Origin: Nomia melanderi | Taxonomy: Eukaryota; Arthropoda; Insecta; Hymenoptera; Halictidae | Assembly: GCF_051020985.1 (NCBI RefSeq) | Contig: NC_135000.1 | Span: forward strand, 2,604,001-2,668,000 | DNA: 64,000 nucleotides | Direction: 5' to 3' | Shown here: positions 12,253-21,307 of the stretch, in pieces | Numbering within the stretch: the stretch's first letter is position 1 | Layout of the letters: each line of letters begins with the position of its first letter | Notes under the pieces: generated by a model | Database searches by the model: none | What the model was told of the DNA's origin: nothing | What the model saw: only the letters and a program-made list of their open reading frames with translations | Translations under genes and position numbers: made by a program

Positions 12253-14581
12253 ATGACAGAAGAAGTAAATCGACTGACTACTTATTTCAAAGAATCACTG
12301 AAGCCCGTCGCCAAAACGAATGTAAGAAAAACAATATGAAATTCTTTTAATCAAAGCCAAAGAATTATTTTTGATAGTCGAAATGGACCATTTTCAAACC
12401 TTAACCTTTTCAATTTTTTCAATGGCCAAAAACAAAACATTTGTGAACAAGCTATTAACTGATCTCTATTAAAGAATAGTTTTTGTCGTTTTTTACAGGT
12501 GTTAGAATGCAGAGTCTGCGAAGAAGTATTTTCTATTGACGGAGTAAAGGTTCCAAGGCTTTTATATTGTGGTCATACAGTATGTCACTCTTGTCTATTG
12601 CGATTAAGGCCTTGCATGACCGATCAGCAGATCCTGTTATGTCCATTCGACAGACAACCAACGGATATTAGTCAGAATAATATCTATGGTTTGAAGAAGA
12701 ACTTTGCATTAATAGAGTTATTGGAAAGGTTGGAACAATCTAATAGTGAAAAGATGCTGGTATTGGAAAGAGAGAGGCTTCAATCTAATCAGACCTGCGA
12801 TGAAGATGAAGCTCACACTGCAGTGTTATATTGCACAGTGTGTACAACACACTTGTGTGAGAATTGCGACAATACAATTCATTCATCGAAAACTCTAAGT
12901 AGGCATAAAAGGTTGCCACTATCACAAAAACCTAAGGACAAGCCAAAGTGCCCAGTGCATCCCACACACACAGCAGAATTCACCTGTACCCAAGAAGGCT
13001 GTCATAATTCCCTTATGTGTTACCTGTGCAAAGACTATGGCAGACATAGTACACATAAGGTAATTAATAAAAATCATTGTAAAATTCTATTAATCATAAC
13101 TAATCTTGAGGATTATATTATAGTTAGCCCTAGTGGAAATTGAGGCAGAAAATATCAGGAAGTCAATAATCACAGCTCTCCAGAAGATGACACAGTTTAT
13201 GGAGAGCATGAGGGACACTGCAAACAGAATAGGCATGTCCTTTATTGAGCCTTCAGAATTAAAATGAATTAGTAAGTTAGAAGAAAATGATTAATTTTGC
13301 TATCGTTCCACTAGAGACCGTAATACAAGACTTGGAAGGCTGGGCAATAGATGACGCGAGGCAAAGAGTGCGTCAACACTTTGAGGAATTAAGAGCCCTG
13401 TTAGCAGAGCAGGAGAGAACAGCAATTTCCTGTGTAGAAACGGAAACTCGTGGAAGGCTGTGTGCCCTAAGGCAACAACAAGAAGACCTCACTGTGACTA
13501 GATCTCAAGTAGCCGATGTGTGCATTCAATGCGAAAGTATTTTAGATTCTGAAGACTGGAAACTATTGAGCAGTGCGACGAAGGTGAAGGAAGTTTTAAC
13601 TAGTTTAGAACAACAACAACAGCACTATGCTCAATTGGGTCCTGACTTTCTCACACCCGAGTCATCTATACCCATAATATTCAGCAGGGTTCGTTCGCTT
13701 TTCTGATCCACTAGCTATATCCCTTAAGTTCTTATAGCAAGTCTAACAGTGTTACTTTTATCATAGGACAATAGAGTACACATTGGTACAAAAATTGACA
13801 TGCGTGTAGTGATTTTGGGTCTGGATGGAGCAGGAAAAACAAGTATTCTATCAGCGATAAGAGGTATCACGCTTTCCAGCCCGCCAATCCCTACCATAGG
13901 GTTCAACGTGGAAAGTCTGGAATACAAAAATTTAGTGTTCACATTGTGGGACGTTGGAGGCCAACAGAAATTCAGACCATTGTGGAAACATTATTATCAT
14001 AATACACAGGCTGTCATCTTCGTAGTTGACGCCAGTGATAGATCGAGATTCGAAGAAGCGCAGAATGAACTATCTAAAATTGTAAATGAACGTGAACTAA
14101 AGGATGCTCTCTTTCTTATATATGCTAACAAGCAGGTACACTATTTGTGTACAAATATTATATAAATCATTTATTTTTCAAAGTGGATTAACTCCACAAA
14201 ATAAAAGCAGAGAATTTTAATAAAATTACGTATAAAAGGAATTAATCATATCGCTATTGAAATTGGAGAATATTTAAAAAATGAAGTTAATTGTTTAAAT
14301 TCGTGAACAACTTATATTTTGGAATATATCACTGCTCTATTTCATATATACTTTCTTTTCAATAGGACATAACTGGCTGTGCCAGTGTTGAAGAACTAAC
14401 AGACATTCTAGGCTTGCAAAAGCTCTGCTGCGGAAGAGCCTGGCACATTCAAGGATCGTCACTAGTCACAAATGCTGGAGGATCGACGCAAGGTCTTGAC
14501 TGGCTAACGCAACGTCTGGTGCTCATGAAACTCTGTACACGATATCCACGTTATCATAAAGACGCAGATCAAAATGATTAG
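12253..14581 (+). CDS. TRIM23: TRIM23 (RING, B-box, ARF-domain E3 ligase)
   Basis: Six exons: 12253-12321, 12499-13059, 13124-13232, 13315-13688, 13767-14135 and 14366-14581, in phase and giving 565 residues (human 574). The RING is at about 27-74 (C27, C30, C47, H49, C52, C55, C71, D74; C3HC3D type). Two B-boxes follow (CTVC...CENC and CPVH...CYLC). A coiled coil contains LRQQQEDLT. A complete ARF GTPase domain starts at about 383: P-loop GLDGAGKT 389-396, PTIGFN 413-418, WDVGG 432-436, NKQD 492-495. TRIM23 is a ubiquitin ligase whose ARF domain is a GTP switch; in vertebrates it acts in autophagy and antiviral signalling. The third intron fits only with a GC donor (see findings). Residue 437 is Gln, as in true ARFs. 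The ATG is followed by a short exon, as expected. AATAAA-type signals are near 14760-14772. Confidence 0.97.
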
Positions 14582-15018
14582 TCATTTTCCTTCGATTTTT
14601 CATTCTCAATGTATCTCTGAACTAGTAACTCGTGTACAGATGAGAAATTTTGGATTCCGCGATACTCTAACCGCTTGGTGGTGACGAAAGCGATCAAAAA
14701 GTCGTACTCACGTTTGATATAATGTAAACCTCGTCGATTAGGACAGATTAGTAGTCATGAATAAAAGAATAAACGTTTCGAGCACGTCTAGAAAAGTCTT
14801 ATTTATTACATTGTTTATTGGTTGTTTTCGATACATGAATCATACCAATTACTTTTGTTTATTCATTCAGTCACGTCCGCACACATCCCAGTCACACCTA
14901 CCTCTTTTCCATTTTTATTCTCTTTTTTAAATCTTTTCCTTTTTTAAATCTGGAGCGAGCTTTTTTTCTTCTTTATACGCGTACACTGTACGGAAATTGA
15001 AGTAATATATAATATATA

Positions 15019-15087
<69 letters not shown>

Positions 15088-15672
15088 CAGCATCGTTTAA
15101 ATTACATCTCAATTATTCTTTTAATTGCATATAAAAACACTTGACAAACAAAAACGGAACAACTTAGAGTCTTTTGTGGAGCTGTGTCATGGGGGGACAC
15201 GGTCTGGGGCAAGATGACTCTGTATAATACATATATATTATATATGTACGGGGAATACGAATATTTCGATTGGAGAATACCTTTCGTAGCATGTAACTAT
15301 AGACCACTGTGATTTATCCTTCCACAATGATTATTCACTGATAAAAAGGTTAAATTTCGTAGCATTCGGTACGAAGTACTGAAGATTATGATATCAAAAA
15401 TGTTCTTTCTTTTTAGGCTACAAAGGTAAGGCCGTGATTTGATAAAAAAAAAAAACTAATGGGGGAAATGGGATGGGCTGATTATTTTTTCCACTGTTTA
15501 AAAATTTGTCGACGAACGAGGGTGTCCAAAGTCTGCGTTTTCTCGCCCCTGTTCGTTTGGCAACAATGATCTTTATTACTGTGACGTTTGCATTTGGAAA
15601 ATCTTAGTGCGTGTCGCGGCCACACAGCTCCTGGAATACAGTCTGTGTTCGTGTCGATCACGACAAAGTACT
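14582..15672. other. convergent 3' ends of TRIM23 and calreticulin
   Basis: About 1.1 kb between the two stop codons. It carries the TRIM23 3' UTR up to about 14790 and, on the minus strand, the long calreticulin 3' UTR, including a (TA)n tract. No further gene is seen. Confidence 0.6.
15004..15082. repeat. (TA)n microsatellite
   Basis: About 80 bases of TA dinucleotides, imperfect at the left (AATATATAAT units), in the inter-gene 3' region. Confidence 0.97.
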
Positions 15673-18600
15673 TTACAATTCGTCGTGCTCCTGAAACAAA
15701 TTGAGAAAAAAAAACATTAATTGTAAAACAATTGCAATGTCCGGATATTTTTTCCCTTCTAGTGGGAACCTAATTAAGTAGGATTTTGCTTTCTAAAGAT
15801 GCATCAATATTTAGGAACTCAGTAGTGTCCAATGGGTATATCTCCATATTGTTTTGTTCTTTTTTTGTATACGTAATATTTATAACGATAATAGTATAAT
15901 AACAACGGATTATTTATTTTATTGTAATATAATGTTGAAGACACTGCTGGTTTGTTAAGGGTTTAAGGATGACCACTTACTTCAACGTCTGGGACATTAT
16001 TCTCCTCCTCATCTACATCCTCATCCTCATCCTCATCTTTGCTGTCTTCATTCTCTTTGCTCTCCTTCTCTCTCTGCTTTCTCTCCTCCTCATCCTGCGC
16101 GCTCTTCATCTTCTTCTCACCCTCCTAAAAATCCAAGAACCACCAAAACATTATCTCTCTTCCCAAATTCTTCCAACTAACTACAAATATAATTATCATC
16201 GATCAGCAACGAGGAATTCCAGCTGTTTTATCGCTCATTAAAATCGGCAACGCTTGTGTCATCATTTAATTCAAATTGGATTCATCAATTAAGGTTAGTT
16301 ATTCTTTTCAACTTACAATAGTGGGCTTCCAGACTTCTTCGCCGAACTTGCGAGCGACTTCTGGGTCGTCCGTGATGAGGACGTTGTCAAATATGGTGCC
16401 AGATCTGACTTGCCAAAGATCGAAACCAATGGCGCAGATCTCATCTCTCTTGTACAGCTCGGGGTCGGGCGTGTAGTCAGGATTGTCGATTTCTGGGTGA
16501 ATCCATATTCCTTTGTAGTTGGGGTTATCAATTTGTTTTGGTTTCCATTCACCCTACAGGGAAATAAGAACATAGTTAATTCGAGAACCATATAAAATAT
16601 TATTAGGATCCCCTGATAGAAACCAACCTTGTAGTCGGGGTTGTTGATCAGAGGAGCCTCCCATTCTCCGTCCATTTCATCCTCCCAATCCTCTGGTTTG
16701 GTGGCTTCAGGGTCAGGAATATGTTCTGGTTGGTCCCAGTCTTCTGGTTTCTGGTCATCAGGGTCAGGGATGGTAGGCTTGTCATCCCAGTCCTTAGGTT
16801 TGCTTTGGGACGGATCCTTGATCTTCTTTGGTGGGAGGAAGTCCCAATCTGCTTCCAATTCACCAAATTCGACTTCTTCGTTGTCAATGAGAACCTGAAG
16901 AAAAGATTATATAACCCTAATGTTGTCATAATTATACATATAATAGAATTAGCTGGGTTTATTAAACATAATAACGATGAACTGTCGTTCTTTGCTTATT
17001 GTGTACGAAAGCAGATAGTGACTATTGTACAATTTGTAAACAAGATAATCTTCCCTCTTCGAGTTCCTCTAGCACCCGTTCTCCACAATCATCAACGAGA
17101 ACATGTGACTCTAGGCTCGACATATTTGGTATCATGTAATGTTATGTCCTCTCACCTTGTACGTGTTATCCGGCTTGACGATCAGAGTGTACAGGTGAGT
17201 GTAGATGTCATCCTTGCAACGGATGTCTTTGTTGATCAACAAGTTCTTGCCTTTGTAGCTGAAGATCACGTGCACTTTCTTTGTTCCAGGTCCACAAATA
17301 TCGGGTCCTGCGGAGAAACATATATTTCAGCTACAAAATTGCACTGATGACGTTTGTTGGACGTGTGCCAGACAAATGCGAGATCGTCCAGTTTATACAT
17401 GAAAATAGACATGTAATTTTAGGGGGGATTTCTCATAACCGGTATAATATTTTTAAATAGTCTCTTGAAGACTTTATACAAAGAATTAGTCAAAAATAGA
17501 GGATATACTGTATCTCCACAGGTGCCTGAACTATGTATGAGGAACTATATTCAGGGCATATGCTAGAATTTTCTCTCCGAGATTCATTAGCACCAGTACA
17601 CCATGGGGTGTGACCAGTGACTCTAGTCTCGGTTATACTGTTAAGTAAGTTCTAATTCTTACCAAACATAATTTGGTATGGACTATCTCCGTGCATGTCC
17701 TTCTGGTCCAATGAACAGTCGAATACCTTAAGGTATCCACCACCACAGTCAATATTCTGTTCATGTTTCACAGTGAACTGAATAACAAGGGGCTTATCTT
17801 TATTGCTGAAAGGCTTGAATTTTGTGCTCACTGCATAGAATCTGGCATCTTGAGACGTCTGAATACCTATAATTAACAAGGAAAAAGCAATATGTACATT
17901 CAATTGCATAAAATAATTAACACGTTGACTGCCACGAAAAACATCAGTGTTTTATGTATCACTTATCTTTTCTATAGCAAATATACAAAGCAAGAATTAT
18001 TAATTCTCTGATATGAAAATTCTTGTATTACCCTATTATCTAGTTATTTACATTACGGAAAATTTATATTCGAAATCAATCATCTTCCAAGTCATTATTT
18101 TCTTGTAATTAGAAAGCTCCAGTTATCAATGACCCCTGTGGCAGTCAAACTGTTAAAACTCTACGCAACCAGTCTTTCCTTCTACCTTTATCATTCTCAG
18201 GATCATTCCAGAACTTTCCATGGCTCAGAACAAACTTTCCAAACTCCTTCCCAGGGTGTTCAGAATACACCCAGTTCTTCTCCCACGAGTCTGAAAAATA
18301 CAAACCATCAGTACAAGTACCACCAACGTATCACCACAAATCAAATCTTATCACCTAAAGACCAGCAAACAAACTAATCTCGGAAACCACCGGAACCAAC
18401 GTTCCCAAGTTAACTCTTAATTCCCACAAAACTATCCCCGTCCACTCAACTCGAAAGCGAGCAAATAAAATCCAAAAATAGTCAACCGCGTCCAATCGAA
18501 CCGAAGGCAACGCGTTCGGCACCAACAGGCCGCGCGCAGGCATTCAAAAAAACAAGAGAAAGCGCCGAATTCTCCAGGAGCAATATAAAAATAGCGGCGT

Positions 18601-19234
18601 GTGGAGCAATTTCGGCGAGCCACGAGGTTTCGCTTCGGAAGCGGTGGGACCGTTCAACGCGGATCAAACGATCGATCGCGCGTCATGTCGGCGGAACGCA
18701 GCAGGGTACGCTAGTGCCACGAGACATCTTTTCCCCCGGCCACGTCCGTGGAATTTTCGAAGGCCGCACCGCGCATATGGCGAGCGTAAACAAATCAACG
18801 ACCTGGGAATCCCTTCGCCGACCATTTCAACGAATCCCACGCGATTCGCGTAGAGGATCGAACGCTAGGGCGTGTGGTTACCAAGGAGAAACATACAGCG
18901 TGTGGCCAGCGCCAGTACGCCGAAACAGTTGGGTTTCTAGGGGAAGTACAGTTAGACCGGTGCTTTCCTCTGAGAAGATCAGCACCAAATAATGATTGGG
19001 CGTGGTTGTGGCTGAGAAAACCGAGCGAATCGGCTGGACGATTTTTCTAGATCTCTCAGGGTACAGGTGCTAGGGGACCTCCATCGAAGTCAAAGGGGAA
19101 CGAGGGAGTTGGATCACGGAAGTTTTTCGTTTCACCGGATTTTACTCACCGTCGAGAAACTTCTCCTCGTAGTAGACCTCCGCGGTGACGAGCGTGACCG
19201 CAAGCAGAAGCAGAAGCGAGCAGAAGGACTGCAT
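15673..19234 (-). CDS. Calr: calreticulin
   Basis: Eight exons on the minus strand: 19234-19150, 18290-18186, 17866-17663, 17307-17156, 16894-16628, 16553-16317, 16124-15981 and 15690-15673. They are in phase and give 403 residues. The signal peptide is about 1-18. The N-domain (DSWEKNWVYSEHPGKEFGKF; IDCGGGYLKVFDC) holds the lectin fold. The P-domain has three acidic repeats (KPKDW, KPEDW, KPEDW) followed by three (GEW.., GEW.., GIW..) repeats, the ERp57/cyclophilin-binding arm. The C-tail is rich in Lys/Glu then Asp/Glu (DEDEDEDVDEEE), typical of low-affinity calcium storage. The last exon is only six codons and encodes the ER-retention signal HDEL (400-403). Calreticulin is the luminal ER chaperone and calcium buffer. 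UPR-type sites upstream (separate entries) suggest stress induction. Confidence 0.98.
17917..18156. mobile_element. TTAA-flanked MITE, group D, in calreticulin intron 2
   Basis: The left end TTAACACGTTGACTGCCACG and the right end (reverse) TTAACAGTTTGACTGCCAC form inverted repeats. The element is 240 bp including both TTAA. Its right end is about 25 bases from the donor of calreticulin exon 2. It is related to copies at 19768 and 39254. Confidence 0.8.
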
Positions 19235-19316
19235 TTTGTGACGCCGGGACGACGAGAGTCCGCACGACGATGATCCCCTTTCTCTGCAATGAACAAGCCG
19301 ATAATGCCCGAGTCGC

Positions 19317-19325
19317 GGACGTGGT
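19317..19325 (+). promoter_or_regulatory. UPRE-like ACGTGG site upstream of calreticulin
   Basis: GGACGTGG, a near match to the XBP1/ATF6 element TGACGTG(G/A), about 85-90 bases upstream of the calreticulin ATG. A weaker match than the two sites further upstream. Confidence 0.35.
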
Positions 19326-19387
19326 TGGCGAGTTAGCAGCCGCCGGGGTAGACAGATGGAGGGCGGCGATTGGCTGCCGCGCGACGG

Positions 19388-19406
19388 CCAATCGCCGCCG
19401 ACCACG
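19388..19406 (+). promoter_or_regulatory. perfect ERSE (CCAAT-N9-CCACG) upstream of calreticulin
   Basis: CCAAT at 19388-19392, nine bases, then CCACG at 19402-19406: an exact ER stress response element, the NF-Y plus ATF6/XBP1 composite site. It lies about 155-170 bases upstream of the calreticulin ATG on the opposite strand; the element is known to work in either orientation. Vertebrate calreticulin promoters also carry ERSEs. Confidence 0.75.
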
Positions 19407-19464
19407 CTCGACCAACCAGCCGGCGCGCCGTGGCAGCCTCAGACATGCCGCGCCGCACATAACC

Positions 19465-19472
19465 TCACGTCA
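19465..19472 (-). promoter_or_regulatory. UPRE-like TGACGTGA site upstream of calreticulin
   Basis: On the minus strand this reads TGACGTGA, fitting the UPRE core TGACGTG(G/A) or a CRE-like bZIP site. It lies about 230 bases upstream of the calreticulin ATG. Confidence 0.45.
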
Positions 19473-19626
19473 CCTGTTATCCTTATTTTATCTGTTGTCG
19501 ATACGGAAGGAGATAGAAGTGGCGACGCAGTGGAACGATCCTATTGGTTGGCCGATTGGACGATGCTTTTGGAGCGATATTCAAATGTTCGGTGACGAAG
19601 GATAGCTTGTCTGGAATCATTTTTGT

Positions 19627-20108
19627 TTAACGCTCGCTACCAGCGTTTATTTCGGTGGGGACCTCTTCAATTATAATATTTTATTCAATAAATCTAAACA
19701 AAATATCGAAAAAATGATACTGAAATAAGTTATTCAATTCCGAAATATAATTCCGTAGGTTATAACTTTAACACATTCACTGCCACGAGAATTTCTAGCG
19801 ATTTGAATAGCAATATTTATTCTTTAATAACAAAGGCAAATGATATTGGAAATAATTATTAATGATTTAGTATTACAGTTGTCATATTACGCTATGATGT
19901 AGCTACTTATGTTACTAAATATTTTTATTTAAAATCATGTTTCTTATTGTGATTGTTCTTCAATAATTTGGAAACTTTGGTCATCGGTAACCACCGTGGC
20001 AGTCAGCGTGTTAAATAACAATATTTATGAGATTAATTTCATTTGCTTTATGTAAAATATAAGATTGCGTCTGTCACAAATATGTGACGCTGGCAGCGAA
20101 CGTGTTAA
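19627..20108. mobile_element. 482-bp repeat (group E) with a nested group D element
   Basis: Both ends are TTAA with inverted GCTCGCTACCAGCG-like sequence (right end CGCTGGCAGCGAACGTGTTAA). A palindrome, GTCACAAATATGTGAC, lies just inside the right end. Group D occupies 19768-20014 inside it. An inverted copy of nearly the whole unit is at 39160-39601. Confidence 0.8.
19768..20014. mobile_element. TTAA-flanked MITE, group D (247 bp), nested
   Basis: Ends TTAACACATTCACTGCCACG and, reversed, TTAACACGCTGACTGCCACG, each starting at TTAA. It has the same length as the inverted copy at 39254-39500, and both are inside a group E unit. Confidence 0.85.
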
Positions 20109-20343
20109 TTTGTTACCAGCATTTTTTTCAGTAACAGTTTCTCCGATTGTAATATTTTATTAAATAGAAAATTTAGTTTTTATAAAATATAAATAATATC
20201 CGAGAAAACAAGTCTTCGCGATTTCCTGGACATTGTACGATGCGTTACGATATTACATGAAAATGTAATTTCTTTGAACAAAATATGGATGATATGGAAA
20301 TATTGAGGTGACAAATACGTGAAACTGATAGCAACCGTGTTAA
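20105..20343. repeat. decayed group E-like repeat
   Basis: Starts at the TTAA that ends the previous unit. It resembles that unit's outer parts (GTTACCAGC near the left, a TTCTCCGATTGTAATATTTTATT segment, GATAGCAACCGTGTTAA at the right), without the group D insert. Confidence 0.5.
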
Positions 20344-21062
20344 TTTGTATTTTTATGAGTGTTTGTTTCTTTGTATTTCTTAGCGTCGGGGAAGTTGGAG
20401 ACTAATGACTAAATCGTATATTTTTGCAACTGTTGCGGATGTGAATTATTTAATGTAATGAAAATGATTTTGGTGAATTTTAATATTATATATGTGGAAT
20501 TTTATTTTGTGAATGTTAGAGAAAGGAATATAGTTTTTGAATTATGGATATTGATATTTTGCGAGGGAAAATACTTTCTCTTTAGGTACGCTTTTAGTTT
20601 ATTTCTAGAGAAATGAAGATTGAAGGTGGCGGACAGTCGTGAGAAGTAGAATTAAATTGTAACATGGTATGTGAATAATTAAAATGTACTCCACATGTTC
20701 TCCTTTTCAATTATTTATGCGATAATTCAGTTTTTTTACTTATCTCGCACACAATATCGTGCATGTCCTTCCATAAACACTTGAGTAATCGCACTGCACA
20801 CTAATCATGCCGATAAGAGTCTCCATTACCATAATATTCTATCAGAAATGATATAGCACAATTATATAACTTTGTATAATCGACCACTGCGGTTAATTCT
20901 TATTTTTTTTTCTATTTTCAACGATCTTGTTTCAGCTGTACATTTCACACGAAAAAAATGGCATCCCAGTGACGTCTCAATGCATACAAATAAATTCATT
21001 AATTAAATAAATATACTTTAGATATATTCTAAGTGCCCTTTTCTCTCTTTCATTCTTAAAAG

Positions 21063-21224
21063 ATGGTTCAAGCAGATTCGTTCCTTTTAAACGACGGCAG
21101 TTTGTCAGAGAAGCACGTTTCAACGAACACCTACGGCAGCGTATTGGCTTCCGAACCGTATTGTGTACGACTTGTCCCCTTGGCAACGGCTACCAACATA
21201 CACGTTCCGGTCGAAACTGAATGA
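21063..21224 (+). other. upstream ORF (53 codons) before the unrecognised gene
   Basis: ATG at 21063, open to TGA at 21222. The same frame past this TGA stays open for 28 more codons (KSTSEASETVDPEQLASG...) to TGA at 21309, overlapping the ATG at 21308 in another frame. It may be a regulatory uORF, or the true N-terminus broken by a stop and a one-base shift. Confidence 0.35.
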
Positions 21225-21307
21225 AAATCCACAAGTGAAGCCAGTGAAACTGTCGACCCCGAGCAGTTAGCCTCTGGAGACGCTGCCAAGATTAAAAAGG
21301 ACGCAAA

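Larger units (their letters stand above)
19235..21062. other. divergent upstream region of calreticulin and the 746-codon gene
   Basis: GC-rich and CpG-rich to about 19600 (calreticulin promoter, with the UPR-type sites), then AT-rich and filled with group E/D repeats to about 20345. After that there is unremarkable AT-rich DNA up to the next gene's leader. Confidence 0.6.

Noticed and set aside
13265..13267. In-frame TGA in TRIM23 suggesting a pseudogene
   Set aside because: A GC donor at 13233 removes it and restores a family-typical junction, with all other exons intact.
14927..15112. 61-codon ORF of alternating Tyr and Ile
   Set aside because: Pure translation of the (TA)n microsatellite.
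16641..17347. Plus-strand ORFs of 85-208 codons over calreticulin
   Set aside because: They are antisense to the repeat-rich calreticulin P-domain and neighbouring exons.
18355..19605. Overlapping ORFs on both strands in the calreticulin 5' region
   Set aside because: GC-rich leader, first intron and promoter; stop codons are rare by composition and no protein motif is visible.
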